Source: Streptococcus sanguinis (GTDB lineage Bacteria > Bacillota > Bacilli > Lactobacillales > Streptococcaceae). From it: 64,000 bases of DNA. This document shows, piece after piece, positions 35,450-44,139 of this stretch (position 1 is its first letter; each line of letters opens with the position of its first letter). A program made the translations under genes and the position numbers. Under the pieces are notes generated by a model. The model was not told the DNA's origin and made no database searches. It saw only the letters and a list, made by a program, of their open reading frames with translations. The stretch covers positions 1,729,541-1,793,540 of the forward strand of contig NZ_CDMW01000001.1 of assembly GCF_001078705.1 (NCBI RefSeq), given 5' to 3'.

Positions 35450-36256
35450 ATGTCTATTATTTCTATGGTTTTAGTAGTCTTTGTTGCCTTCTTAGCTGGT
35501 CTGGAAGGTATCTTAGACCAATTCCAATTCCACCAACCGCTGGTTGCTTGTACCTTGATTGGACTGGTAACTGGTAATTTGGCAGCCGGTGTTATGCTTG
35601 GTGGCTCTCTCCAGCTGATCGCTCTTGGCTGGGCTAATATCGGAGCTGCTGTAGCACCTGATGCTGCCCTCGCTTCTGTTGCCGCTGCCATCATCATGGT
35701 ACTGGGTGGAGACTTCTCAAGCAAAGGAATCGCTGTAGCACAAGGTGTTGCTATTCCACTTGCTGTTGCTGGTCTCTTCTTGACTATGATTGTCCGTACT
35801 TTGTCAGTCGGTTTGGTTCACGGTGCAGATGCTGCTGCGAAAAAAGGCGACATCAAAGGCGTTGAACGCGCTCACTTTATCGCTCTCTTCATGCAAGGAG
35901 CACGTATTGCTATCCCTGCAGCACTTCTTTTGATGATTCCTGCTGAGTCTGTTAAAGCTGCTCTTGAAGCTATGCCAGCTTGGCTATCAGAAGGTATGCA
36001 AATCGGTGGTGGTATGGTCGTAGCCGTTGGTTATGCCATGGTTATCAACATGATGGCAACTCGTGAAGTATGGCCATTCTTCGCTATTGGTTTCGCTTTG
36101 GCTGCTGTCAGCGAACTCACTCTGATCGCCCTCGGTGCAATCGGTGTCGCTATTGCCCTCATCTACCTTGCCTTGTCTAAAAAAGGCGGAAATGGTGGTG
36201 GCGGAGCAACAGCTTCATCTAACGATCCAATCGGCGACATCCTAGAAGACTACTAA
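35450..36256 (+). CDS. manM: Mannose-family PTS EIIC
   Basis: A 268-residue membrane protein with several long hydrophobic segments, forming the sugar channel with ManN. SIISMVLVVFVAFLAGLEGILDQFQFHQPLVACTLIGL and LGGSLQLIALGWANIGAA are typical of the mannose IIC family. It ends in a glycine-rich stretch (KKGGNGGGGATASS) before NDPIGDILEDY. GAAAGGA lies upstream of the ATG. In other species ManMN is the receptor for class IIa bacteriocins. Confidence 0.96.
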   Translation: MSIISMVLVVFVAFLAGLEGILDQFQFHQPLVACTLIGLVTGNLAAGVMLGGSLQLIALGWANIGAAVAPDAALASVAAAIIMVLGGDFSSKGIAVAQGVAIPLAVAGLFLTMIVRTLSVGLVHGADAAAKKGDIKGVERAHFIALFMQGARIAIPAALLLMIPAESVKAALEAMPAWLSEGMQIGGGMVVAVGYAMVINMMATREVWPFFAIGFALAAVSELTLIALGAIGVAIALIYLALSKKGGNGGGGATASSNDPIGDILEDY

Positions 36257-36274
36257 GAAAGGAGACACACTATC

Positions 36275-37216
36275 ATGACAGAATTGAATACTGTAAAACC
36301 TGATGAGTCAGGAAAATTGACTCTTTCAAAGGCTGACCGTCAAAAAGTTTGGTGGCGTTCTACTTTCTTGCAAGGTTCTTGGAACTACGAACGTATGCAA
36401 AACTTGGGCTGGGCTTATTCACTGATTCCAGCTATTAAGAAACTTTATACTAAAAAAGAAGATCAAGCTGCTGCTCTTGAGCGTCACTTGGAATTCTTCA
36501 ACACTCACCCATATGTTGCAGCTCCAATCATCGGAGTTACACTTGCGCTTGAAGAAGAAAAAGCAAATGGTGCAGCAATTGACGATGCGGCTATCCAAGG
36601 GGTTAAAATCGGTATGATGGGACCTCTGGCTGGTATCGGAGACCCTGTCTTCTGGTTCACAGTTCGTCCTATCCTTGGAGCACTTGGGGCATCTCTTGCT
36701 TTGACTGGAAATATCATTGGTCCACTTATCTTCTTCTTAGCTTGGAATGCTATCCGGATGGCTTTCCTCTGGTACACACAAGAATTGGGATACAAGGCTG
36801 GTTCTGAAATCACTAAAGACATGTCTGGTGGTATCCTCCAAGACATTACCAAAGGTGCTTCAATTCTAGGTATGTTTATCTTGGCTGTTCTGGTTGAGCG
36901 CTGGGTATCTATTAAGTTTGTCTTTAACGTTTCATCTGTTAAGCTAGATGATAAAGCATATATCCATTGGGACAAATTGTCTAGTGGCTATAAGGGTATC
37001 CAAGAAGCCTTTGCTCAAGTAGGTCAAGGACTATCTCAAACCCCTGAAAAAGTTACAACTTTCCAACAAAACTTGGATTCCTTGATTCCTGGTTTGATGG
37101 GACTGCTTCTAACTTTCGCTTGTATGTGGTTGCTTAAGAAGAAAGTATCCCCTATCACTATCATCATCGCCCTCTTTGTAGTTGGTGTACTAGCTCACGT
37201 TGCTGGTTTGATGTAA
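36275..37216 (+). CDS. manN: Mannose-family PTS EIID
   Basis: A 313-residue membrane component with the IID signature (LTLSKADRQKVWWRSTFLQGSWNYERMQNLGWAYSL, EFFNTHPYVAAPIIGVTLALEEE, MGPLAGIGDPVFWFTVRPIL). C-terminal hydrophobic segments anchor it. It begins 18 bases after manM with GAAAGGAGA upstream and is followed by a terminator, so the operon is manL-manM-manN with DUF956 just beyond. Confidence 0.96.
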   Translation: MTELNTVKPDESGKLTLSKADRQKVWWRSTFLQGSWNYERMQNLGWAYSLIPAIKKLYTKKEDQAAALERHLEFFNTHPYVAAPIIGVTLALEEEKANGAAIDDAAIQGVKIGMMGPLAGIGDPVFWFTVRPILGALGASLALTGNIIGPLIFFLAWNAIRMAFLWYTQELGYKAGSEITKDMSGGILQDITKGASILGMFILAVLVERWVSIKFVFNVSSVKLDDKAYIHWDKLSSGYKGIQEAFAQVGQGLSQTPEKVTTFQQNLDSLIPGLMGLLLTFACMWLLKKKVSPITIIIALFVVGVLAHVAGLM

Positions 37217-37217
37217 T

Positions 37218-37246
37218 CAAAAAGAAGGTTTCGGCCTTCTTTTTAT
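37218..37246 (+). terminator. Terminator of manLMN
   Basis: AAAGAAGG pairs with CCTTCTTT around TTTCGG and is followed by TTTT. Partial read-through into the DUF956 gene is possible; a TATAAT lies at 37252-37257. Confidence 0.85.
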
Positions 37247-37286
37247 TGTGGTATAATAGCTATATTATTTAAAAGGGAGTTACTCT

Positions 37287-37655
37287 ATGGCACAGTCACA
37301 AAACAAAACAGTTGAATTTAATACCACTGGCGTTTCCTATCTTGGATTAGGCGGTAAGGTTGGGAAATTTTTAATCGGCGAGACAGCGCTGGAGTTTTAC
37401 GCTGATGCCAATGTAGAAGATTATATCCAGCTGCCTTGGACTAGCATCACTGCTATCGGTGCTAATGTTTCTGGCAAGAAAGTCAGCCGCCACTTTGAAA
37501 TCTGGACTGACAAAGGAAAGTTTCTCTTTGCCTCCAAAGACTCTGGTAAGATTCTCAAAATCGCGCGAGAACATATCGGCAATGACAAGGTCGTTAGATT
37601 GCCGACTCTGTTGCAAAAAATTGCTGGAATCTTTAAGAAGAAAAAACAGGGTTGA
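37287..37655 (+). CDS. DUF956 family protein (ManO-like)
   Basis: A 122-residue PH-like cytoplasmic protein (TGVSYLGLGGKVGKFLIGETALEFYADANVEDYIQLPWTSI). DUF956 proteins regularly follow mannose PTS operons in streptococci and lactococci, where they are called ManO, with a suspected regulatory role not established from sequence. AAAGGGAG precedes the ATG. It has its own downstream terminator, and possibly its own -10, so expression may be partly independent of manLMN. Confidence 0.9.
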   Translation: MAQSQNKTVEFNTTGVSYLGLGGKVGKFLIGETALEFYADANVEDYIQLPWTSITAIGANVSGKKVSRHFEIWTDKGKFLFASKDSGKILKIAREHIGNDKVVRLPTLLQKIAGIFKKKKQG

Positions 37656-37678
37656 AAAAGTTTCAACCTTATTTTTTA
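37648..37678 (+). terminator. Terminator of the DUF956 gene
   Basis: GGTTGAAA pairs with TTTCAACC around AAG and is followed by TTATTTTTT. Confidence 0.88.
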
Positions 37679-37835
37679 TATTTTCGACTAAGATAAAGAC
37701 TGCTTGTATCATCAAAATGGAGCTAGCACAAAAAATTGGAAAGTGAAACAATCTGAGAATGCACTATTTCAACCCCTTGAAATGATAGGGTGGGGTAAGC
37801 TAACATTATCAATGCAAGACCGCATCATTAGATTT

Positions 37836-38468
37836 TTAAAAAGTATAAACATCAGCTAAATTTTTCTCGAAAGTCCATGTCTTAACACCTTCAACATCAC
37901 GGACATCTAGTTGTTTAAATCCGTTCTTTTTGTAAAAACGACAGTTGCTTTCTGTATGAGTAATCAAAGTAAGCCGCTGACATTTCTCTTCTTTGGCAAG
38001 TAGCTCAAGTCCCTTTGAGATAAAAAGACCGCCAACTCCCTGTCCTTGATAATCAGGTAGCACACCCAGCAGTTCAAGATATAGAGTTGAAACACCCCTT
38101 TTCTTAGCTTCTTTACTCCCCTCCCCAAAGACTTTTTGAAAGGCTAAAAGCTGGGGAATATATTGCCACATCCTCCATGCTCCTGCCCGCAAAAAGGAAA
38201 GTATACCGACAGGATGGCTACCGAGCTTATGAATAGTAACGACCGCCATAAGACGCCCGTCCACTTCAGCAAGCAGGCAAATATGATGACGCATCGCCGC
38301 CTTAACCATAACTGCATGCAATCTATTTAGAAAATCAATATAAGACCGGTTGCTGCCAAAGAGAGGACGGAATTTTTCTCTGTAGATCTCATGCTCAGCA
38401 AAAGCAGCAGTTAAAACTGAGACCGCAGCAGCAAGATCCCTTTCATCGGCTCTTCTAAAATGAATCAT
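37836..38468 (-). CDS. GNAT family N-acetyltransferase
   Basis: A 210-residue acetyltransferase. FRRADERDLAAAVSVLTAAFAEHEIY opens the fold; LYLELLGVLPDYQGQGVGGLFISKGLELL contains the acetyl-CoA loop (QGQGVG), and NCRFYKKNGFKQLD closes it. Substrate unknown. It follows the NAD(P)H oxidoreductase gene by about 13 bases and is the last gene of the TetR-led operon, which hints at detoxification or stress, but this is inference. Confidence 0.88.
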   Translation of the reverse strand: MIHFRRADERDLAAAVSVLTAAFAEHEIYREKFRPLFGSNRSYIDFLNRLHAVMVKAAMRHHICLLAEVDGRLMAVVTIHKLGSHPVGILSFLRAGAWRMWQYIPQLLAFQKVFGEGSKEAKKRGVSTLYLELLGVLPDYQGQGVGGLFISKGLELLAKEEKCQRLTLITHTESNCRFYKKNGFKQLDVRDVEGVKTWTFEKNLADVYTF

Positions 38469-38481
38469 GATAGCTACCTCT

Positions 38482-39060
38482 TCAAATCTTTTCTGCTAAT
38501 TTTTCTAAAAAAGCCTGCCGTTTTTCAGCTGTAGACTGAGAAATATTCCCGAAATTCAACCAACGGCGCTGTCTAGCACCTATAGACTTAAAGGTATGTC
38601 CCAACATAGCTTTCTTGACGACATCACCACAGAAATACTTAAGATAGAAGGTCGGTGCTGCAGAGGTAGTAATAGCCAATACCTCTTTAATATTGGTCAG
38701 ACGACCAACTAACTGGCGAGTTTTCGTCTCCTCGTAAATCTTATTTTTCAAAAAGACCTTATCTTCAAAGCCCTTGACAATAGCTGGCATATCCGCCCAC
38801 CAGATAGGAAAAATCATGATAAGGCGGTCACAGGACGCAAGAGCTTCCTGATATTTTAAAACCAGCGGGTCTAGTGCCTGACCTTTATTAAAAAGCGCTA
38901 GCTCTTCCTTGGTATAGACAGGATTAAAACCATCCTCATAGAGATCGATCAGTTCATAGGTCTGACCTTTCTTCTCCAACAAGTCCTGAACCTGCTCTAA
39001 AATAGCATGGTTAAAGCTTTTATCATAGGGATGTGCATAAACAATGAGATTTTTACTCAT
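38482..39060 (-). CDS. NAD(P)H-dependent oxidoreductase (flavodoxin-like fold)
   Basis: A 192-residue quinone reductase/MdaB-type flavoprotein: LIVYAHPYDKSFNHAILEQV at the N-terminus and the FPIWWADMPAIVKGFEDKVF segment are characteristic, with TTSAAPTFYLKYF lining the flavin site. It probably reduces quinones, nitro- or azo-compounds by two-electron transfer. It overlaps the TetR gene by eight bases, so its expression is directly tied to that regulator. Confidence 0.9.
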   Translation of the reverse strand: MSKNLIVYAHPYDKSFNHAILEQVQDLLEKKGQTYELIDLYEDGFNPVYTKEELALFNKGQALDPLVLKYQEALASCDRLIMIFPIWWADMPAIVKGFEDKVFLKNKIYEETKTRQLVGRLTNIKEVLAITTSAAPTFYLKYFCGDVVKKAMLGHTFKSIGARQRRWLNFGNISQSTAEKRQAFLEKLAEKI

Positions 39061-39610
39061 ATTTGTAACCTCCTAGTAAATCATTGAACATTGAGCGATA
39101 GACTTCCTCATCAAAAGGCTCCAAACCTTTGGCAATAAAATGACCATAGCCTGTGATGAAAGTGTCCAGCTTGAGCAAGAGAATCTTTTTCTCTTTCTGA
39201 CTCTCAATAGGCAGCCTATCTAGATAAGCCACCGTCTTGTTCCCGATTTCCAGAAGCTCACCTTTCCGGTAAGCCTCTATCGCCACAGGACTGAAAAAGA
39301 GAAAATCCATCATCTGACTGTTGCTCTTATATTCCAATAAAAGAAAGAGTCCTATCTGCCAAATGCAATCCAAAGGATCAGACACTCCGTATAAATACTG
39401 TTCCTCTAAACGTTTAATCTGCCCCTGGTTTTCCAAAAGACAGACCTGATAGTAAAGTTCCTCCTTGTTCTCAAAAGCCTTGTAAAAAGCACCAGTCGTA
39501 ACCCCCAGCAGAGATGCCAGTTTCCTCAGGGGGATATTCTGATAGCCATATTCTCTGATAAGCTGGCTTGCCTTCTCAATCATAAGGTCGCGCGTTGTTT
39601 GTTTTACCAT
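39053..39610 (-). CDS. TetR/AcrR family transcriptional regulator
   Basis: A 185-residue repressor with an N-terminal HTH (RDLMIEKASQLIREYGYQNIPLRKLASLLGVTTGAFYKAFENKEELY, about 7-52) and a variable ligand-binding helical body. First gene of the operon with the oxidoreductase and GNAT genes. Two palindromic sites in its own promoter (39623-39666) strongly suggest autoregulation. The inducing ligand is unknown; given the partner, a quinone-like or electrophilic compound is a reasonable guess. Confidence 0.92.
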   Translation of the reverse strand: MVKQTTRDLMIEKASQLIREYGYQNIPLRKLASLLGVTTGAFYKAFENKEELYYQVCLLENQGQIKRLEEQYLYGVSDPLDCIWQIGLFLLLEYKSNSQMMDFLFFSPVAIEAYRKGELLEIGNKTVAYLDRLPIESQKEKKILLLKLDTFITGYGHFIAKGLEPFDEEVYRSMFNDLLGGYKYE

Positions 39611-39622
39611 AAGAACTCCTTT

Positions 39623-39666
39623 AGATAACTATGTTACCTTTATCTAAAGATAACATAGTTATCTTT
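39623..39666. promoter_or_regulatory. TetR operator pair
   Basis: AAAGATAAC-ATA-GTTATCTTT (39646-39666) is a perfect 9-bp-arm palindrome. A second, weaker copy (AGATAAC-TAT-GTTA, 39623-39636) lies 25 bases away centre to centre; together they form a 14-bp inverted repeat with a 14-base spacer. Confidence 0.8.
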
Positions 39667-39675
39667 TTCTGTCAA
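39647..39675 (-). promoter_or_regulatory. Promoter of the TetR operon
   Basis: TTGACA, 17-base spacer, extended -10 (TGT-TATCTT) on the minus strand. The main operator covers the -10 and most of the spacer. Confidence 0.85.
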
Positions 39676-39694
39676 GATTTTTCCTATCCTAGGA

Positions 39695-39723
39695 TTTACA
39701 TTTTCCGGAAAATCCTGTATAAT
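39695..39723 (+). promoter_or_regulatory. serS promoter
   Basis: TTTACA, 17-base spacer, TATAAT on the plus strand, divergent from the TetR operon and upstream of the serS T-box leader. Confidence 0.85.
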
Positions 39724-39729
39724 AGTCGA

Positions 39730-39912
39730 AACGGATAAGTACTATTGGGCACTTTTCAGAAAGTCTGCGGTGGCTGTGAGCAGATAAGGAGAAAATAGGA
39801 AATTCTACCGTTAGTTTAAAAATGAATAATTAATCAAGTGCACTTTTGTGAAGTTGGATGGAACCGCGGCTCTGCCGCTCCAACAGTTTCATAAAGTGCT
39901 TTTTATTTTTGG
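39730..39912 (+). promoter_or_regulatory. T-box leader of serS
   Basis: The T-box core TGGAACCGCGG is at 39859-39869. It is enclosed by a terminator stem (GCACTTTTGTGAAGTTGGA at 39840-39858 with TCCAACAGTTTCATAAAGTGC at 39879-39899) followed by TTTTTATTTTT. TCT in AATTCTACC near 39803 is a possible serine specifier; the serine assignment rests mainly on serS downstream. Confidence 0.88.
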
Positions 39913-39920
39913 AGGTACCT

Positions 39921-41198
39921 ATGTTAGATTTAAAACGCATCCGTACAGATTTTGATTCTGTCGCTGAAAAATTGGCTACGAGAGGTGTTGACGCTGCTAC
40001 ACTCAACCAAATGAAAACCATTGACAAAGAACGTCGGGATTTATTGGTCAAGGTCGAAGAACTCAAGGCTGAGCGCAATACTGTTTCTGCTGAAATTGCT
40101 CAAGCTAAACGCAACAAAGAAAATGCAGATAATAAGATTGCTGCTATGCAAAAACTTTCTGCTGAGGTCAAGAACTTGGACGCAACCTTGGCTGAGCTAG
40201 ACGCTAAATTGACCGAGTTCACCACCACACTGCCTAATATTCCGCACGAAAGTGTTCCTGTCGGAGCAGATGAGGACGAAAACGTTGAGGTTCGTCGCTG
40301 GGGGACACCGCGACAATTTGACTTTGAAGCCAAGGCTCACTGGGATTTAGGTGAAGATTTGGACATCCTGGACTGGGAGCGTGGAGCAAAAGTTACTGGA
40401 GCTCGCTTCCTCTTCTATAAGGGCTTGGGAGCTCGATTAGAGCGTGCCATCTACAACTTCATGCTGGATGAGCATGGCAAAGAAGGCTACACAGAAGTCA
40501 TCACTCCTTACATGGTCAACCATGATTCTATGTTTGGGACAGGGCAATATCCTAAGTTCAAAGAAGATACGTTTGAGCTAAGCGATACCAACTTCGTTCT
40601 GATTCCAACTGCTGAAGTTCCACTGACCAACTATTACCGAGACGAGATTCTTGACGGAAAAGAATTGCCAATCTACTTCACAGCTATGAGCCCATCATTC
40701 CGCTCCGAAGCTGGCTCTGCTGGTCGTGACACGCGCGGTCTCATCCGTCTGCACCAGTTCCACAAAGTTGAAATGGTGAAATTTGCCAAGCCAGAAGAAT
40801 CTTATCAAGAGCTGGAAAAGATGACTGCTAACGCTGAAAATATCCTGCAAAAGCTAAATCTGCCTTACCGCGTTGTAGCACTCTGCACTGGAGATATGGG
40901 CTTCTCGGCTGCTAAGACCTACGACTTAGAAGTTTGGATTCCGGCTCAGAACACCTACCGTGAAATCTCTAGTTGCTCTAACACAGAAGATTTCCAAGCT
41001 CGTCGAGCTCAAATCCGCTACCGTGACGAAGCAGATGGCAAGGTCAAACTCCTTCATACTCTCAACGGTTCTGGACTGGCTGTCGGACGTACAGTGGCAG
41101 CTATCTTAGAAAATTACCAAAACGAAGATGGCTCTGTGACTATCCCAGAGGTTCTGCGTCCGTACATGGGTGGATTAGAAGTCATCGCGCCGAAATAA
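39921..41198 (+). CDS. serS: Seryl-tRNA synthetase
   Basis: A 425-residue class II synthetase. The N-terminal antiparallel coiled-coil arm (about 30-100) contacts the tRNASer extra arm; the catalytic core shows [40 protein letters not shown] (motif 2) and [19 protein letters not shown] (motif 3). Start at 39921 (MLDLKRIR) with GGAGG six bases upstream; the longer in-frame extension would read through the T-box terminator. Confidence 0.98.
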   Translation: MLDLKRIRTDFDSVAEKLATRGVDAATLNQMKTIDKERRDLLVKVEELKAERNTVSAEIAQAKRNKENADNKIAAMQKLSAEVKNLDATLAELDAKLTEFTTTLPNIPHESVPVGADEDENVEVRRWGTPRQFDFEAKAHWDLGEDLDILDWERGAKVTGARFLFYKGLGARLERAIYNFMLDEHGKEGYTEVITPYMVNHDSMFGTGQYPKFKEDTFELSDTNFVLIPTAEVPLTNYYRDEILDGKELPIYFTAMSPSFRSEAGSAGRDTRGLIRLHQFHKVEMVKFAKPEESYQELEKMTANAENILQKLNLPYRVVALCTGDMGFSAAKTYDLEVWIPAQNTYREISSCSNTEDFQARRAQIRYRDEADGKVKLLHTLNGSGLAVGRTVAAILENYQNEDGSVTIPEVLRPYMGGLEVIAPK

Positions 41199-41264
41199 AA
41201 AGCAGATTATCCTGATACTTTGCCTGTATCACTAAGTCTAAATGCAGACTTATTTTGCTAAAAT

Positions 41265-41335
41265 TAAAAAAATCCGAGATTAACTCAGAGAAAATCAAAA
41301 ACAGATTTTCAAAGAGTATCATCTCGGATTTTTTG
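41265..41335. terminator. Bidirectional terminator between serS and the TDT gene
   Basis: AAATCCGAGAT (41270-41280) pairs with ATCTCGGATTT (41321-41331) across a 40-base loop, with A/T runs outside on both strands. The TDT stop codon lies inside the right arm. Confidence 0.75.
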
Positions 41336-42236
41336 TTACCATTCTGGCTCGCAATGAGACTGTATAATAAAAACAAACATAAAGGACAATTACGAAAGCT
41401 AGCAGAGCTTCTGCATGACTTAGCCAAACAAGCCAGGTCCAACCTAGATAATCAAGTCCCAGTCTCAGAGCAAAAGCTGTATTGACAAGAGGAAAGGTCA
41501 AGGCTGACCAGCTAAGCTGAGGCCCCAGTCGGAAAATGCGAGGTAAAAGCCATAGGACCAAGAGATAAAAGCCCTGCGATAAGAGGATCAGCAAGGCAAC
41601 AAACCAACCTTCAGCATCAGAACCAGCCAGACGGATATAGCTTCCCAACAGGAGCGAAAAAGGTGCACAGTAAATGGCCCACTGCGGCTTTAAAGCATCA
41701 GGCAGCCTTTGTGACCGTCTAACCTTGTAAAACAAGGGATAGAGAATCAAACTCACTAGCAGAGCAAAAAACCAAGCCAAATAGCCCAAAAGCGGCTGTT
41801 GAACTACACCCTGAGTCAAGCTTGCCATGGCCAAGCCAACATAGAGAACCGTCCAGCTCGGGGTTAAAGATAATCCCTCGGCCTTAAGCACATACTTCCA
41901 AGTAAAGTTAGCTATTAGAAAAATATGCAGAAGCAAGGCCATGTACCAAAGCAGCTGGCTCACCCAAAATAAGCCAAGCTTACTTAGGTAAGAAGCTAAG
42001 AGCATACTGGCCATAGGATAAGTCGCAAAGCTCGATAAGAAAGGAGCCTTTTGCAAATCTTGCCGATAGTCCGAAAATGACAGCACTAAAGCCAGTGTCA
42101 GATAAAGCCAAAGTATCAAAGCTAGACCATTCAAGAAGTAGAAAAAGATAGAATGGTAGTTCAGTAAAAGATTAGCTAAGCCAAATAGGCCAAGAATCAA
42201 CCCAGATAAAAGAATGGGCGGTCGTTTGCTGTTCAC
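41319..42236 (-). CDS. TDT (TehA/SLAC1-like) family transporter
   Basis: A 305-residue membrane protein with about ten hydrophobic segments. The start (PPILLSGLILGLFGLANLLLNY) and FLSSFATYPMASMLLASYL, together with length, fit the tellurite-resistance/dicarboxylate transporter family, whose members move anions or small organic acids. The start codon is GTG with AAGGAG seven bases upstream. It follows the acyl-CoA dehydrogenase-like gene and may share its transcript, which could suggest export or import of an organic acid. Confidence 0.8.
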   Translation of the reverse strand: MNSKRPPILLSGLILGLFGLANLLLNYHSIFFYFLNGLALILWLYLTLALVLSFSDYRQDLQKAPFLSSFATYPMASMLLASYLSKLGLFWVSQLLWYMALLLHIFLIANFTWKYVLKAEGLSLTPSWTVLYVGLAMASLTQGVVQQPLLGYLAWFFALLVSLILYPLFYKVRRSQRLPDALKPQWAIYCAPFSLLLGSYIRLAGSDAEGWFVALLILLSQGFYLLVLWLLPRIFRLGPQLSWSALTFPLVNTAFALRLGLDYLGWTWLVWLSHAEALLAFVIVLYVCFYYTVSLRARMVTKNPR

Positions 42237-42308
42237 GAAGCAACTCCTTTATAGTAATGTCTTGAAGTCCCTCTTCAATGACAATCAGATGTTTGTTTGC
42301 CATCATTT

Positions 42309-43373
42309 CTATGAAACTTCTAAAATATGCCGCAGCTGGACTGCACTCGGTGAGACAATGGGAAGAAAAGCTCCTTCGTTCCAACGGCGGATAAAGCCAG
42401 AAGTCGAATTACTCAAGTATCCTCTTCCTCCACTAGCCTGGAGCTCCAAGAGCAGACTTTGGGCTACCACATCAACTATATCAATTCGCAGCTGGAAGAG
42501 CTCCTTAGGACGCTCAACAAAATAACCAGGCTGGAGAAGACCTCTATAGAGCTGATCCTGGATTTCAGTCAGAGCAGCCACTTGCTCCTCCCACTCCTCT
42601 CTCAAAATGGAGCGGACTGACAGATTGACTTCGACCTCCGCCAGAGACTTCTCTGCTAGGCCAAGAGCCAAACCAAACTGATAACCTAGAAAAGCTGGGC
42701 GATTTTCTGCCAAAAAGGACTGGGCATCTTGATCGAGAATCCATTCCTCTTGTAAAAGCACATAGTTGAAAGTCAGGGCAGCTGTATTTCCCCCTTGCAA
42801 GGATACAAATTCTAAATCCGCCGAACGGGAGAAATTCTCTGCATCAGACGGCACAGCCAGAACCAGCGGCTGGTGGCTCCCGTCTTCGAAACCGGCAACA
42901 AATATACTGAGGAAGCGATCCGCGCGAGCATTGGTCACCCAAGGCAGGCGCCCCTTTAGATAAAGCCGCCCGTCTTCCTCCACAATAGAGACATTTAACT
43001 CTTCTAAGTCCGACAGGAATTTGACAGCATTGGACAGGGCTGTAGCACCTGCATATTCTCCTGACAGAAGCCCTTCCAAATAGTGGTCTCTAAAGAAGGG
43101 ATTAGCAGACTTTAAGACGTTATCAATAAAGGTTCTTTGCCCCCAAGAGATAAAGGAGGCGGTCAAGGAATGGTGAGCCAGCTCCTTAAGCACTTCAATC
43201 ACATCTGTATCATTGCCACCTTGGCCTCCCAGCTCTTCTGGAACGCCAACCCGAAAGGCTCCTTCAGCAGCGATACGCTCAATCAATTGATTGCCTGCTG
43301 CACAGGATTCTTTGTCAATTTGGTCAGCGTGGTCATCCAACCAGTTGATAAACTCTTCTGAAAAAAATGTCAT
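42309..43373 (-). CDS. Acyl-CoA dehydrogenase-like flavoprotein
   Basis: A 354-residue protein with ACAD architecture: N-terminal helices (FFSEEFINWLDDHADQID, FRVGVPEELGGQGG), central beta domain (ALSNAVKFLSDLEELNVSIVEEDGRLYLKGRLPWVTNA) and C-terminal helices ending GGRGYLSNSTSGFIRRWNEGAFLPIVSPSAVQLRHIL. It is probably FAD-dependent; streptococci lack beta-oxidation, so the substrate is unclear and it may act on a non-fatty substrate. The start at 43373 has GAGGAGG six bases upstream, preferred to the ATG at 43388. It lies downstream of an AhpD-like gene. Confidence 0.82.
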   Translation of the reverse strand: MTFFSEEFINWLDDHADQIDKESCAAGNQLIERIAAEGAFRVGVPEELGGQGGNDTDVIEVLKELAHHSLTASFISWGQRTFIDNVLKSANPFFRDHYLEGLLSGEYAGATALSNAVKFLSDLEELNVSIVEEDGRLYLKGRLPWVTNARADRFLSIFVAGFEDGSHQPLVLAVPSDAENFSRSADLEFVSLQGGNTAALTFNYVLLQEEWILDQDAQSFLAENRPAFLGYQFGLALGLAEKSLAEVEVNLSVRSILREEWEEQVAALTEIQDQLYRGLLQPGYFVERPKELFQLRIDIVDVVAQSLLLELQASGGRGYLSNSTSGFIRRWNEGAFLPIVSPSAVQLRHILEVS

Positions 43374-43391
43374 TTGCCACCTCCTCAAAGA

Positions 43392-43940
43392 CTAGGCATA
43401 AGGCTGCAATTCCGGATTAATTGGCGTGTTGGCCAGATTATTGGCATAATTGCAGAGGGTCGCAAGGCTGACACCCAGAACTACATCCAGAGCATTCTCA
43501 TGCGTATAGCCCGCTTCTAGGAAGTCTGCCAAAGCCTCATCTCCGACCCGTCCCTTAGTATTAATGACAGCAATGGTAAATTTAGCAAGTGTATCTAGCT
43601 TCGGATCTGTATCAATCGGAGTACGATTGCGCAGAGCCTCTAAAAGATCATCATTCATTTGAATCTGCTTGATTGAAAAAGCTGTATGACCCGCTACACA
43701 GAAAGCACAGCCATTAGTAACTGCAGCCGTTATCTGCACTACTTCACGCTCAGTTGGTGTCAGGCTGTTACGGCGATTGATGGCTCCAACCGTCCGATAA
43801 GTTTCCAAAGCCGTTGGCGCATTGGCCAAAAGACCGATAAGATTGGGAATGTAGCCACCGTTATCTTTTTGAACAGCTTCCAAGACTTCTTTTACCTCAG
43901 CTGGTGCGGACTCAATCGTGTGGATAGTAAATTCTGACAT
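43392..43940 (-). CDS. AhpD-like carboxymuconolactone decarboxylase family protein
   Basis: A 182-residue helical protein with the CMD/AhpD core: TPTEREVVQITAAVTNGCAFCVAGHTAFS contains the CxxC-x3-H redox centre (CAFCVAGH). Such proteins act as peroxidase partners or decarboxylases. The start at 43940 has GAGG upstream and gives MSEFTIHTIESAPAEV. It heads an apparent operon with the acyl-CoA dehydrogenase-like and TDT genes, so a redox or organic-acid stress role is plausible but unproven. Confidence 0.87.
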   Translation of the reverse strand: MSEFTIHTIESAPAEVKEVLEAVQKDNGGYIPNLIGLLANAPTALETYRTVGAINRRNSLTPTEREVVQITAAVTNGCAFCVAGHTAFSIKQIQMNDDLLEALRNRTPIDTDPKLDTLAKFTIAVINTKGRVGDEALADFLEAGYTHENALDVVLGVSLATLCNYANNLANTPINPELQPYA

Positions 43941-43978
43941 ATGAAACCTCATTTCTTTTAATTAGAAACTATCTTAAC

Positions 43979-44023
43979 ATAGGACGAGTGGCTTGTATAA
44001 TATATATTTTATATAAGTCCTAT
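43979..44023. repeat. 45-bp nested inverted repeat upstream of the AhpD-like gene
   Basis: ATAGGAC (43979-43985) pairs with GTCCTAT (44017-44023), and inside it CTTGTATAA (43992-44000) pairs with TTATATAAG (44009-44017) with one mismatch. It lies 40-80 bases before the start and could be an operator or mRNA structure. Confidence 0.65.
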
Positions 44024-44109
44024 AAAGAGAATATAATTCAATTTTTCAAACTAAAATATATTTCCCTCGTAAGGTAGCTCCACATCAATTACAAACAAGA
44101 ATCCGAAAC

Positions 44110-44135
44110 GAGAAAAAGAAGCCTTTTGGCTTCGA
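44110..44135 (-). terminator. Terminator of the fab/acc cluster
   Basis: GAAGCC pairs with GGCTTC around AAAA, followed by TTTTTCTC on the minus strand, just after the accA stop. Confidence 0.85.
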
Positions 44136-44139
44136 TTTT

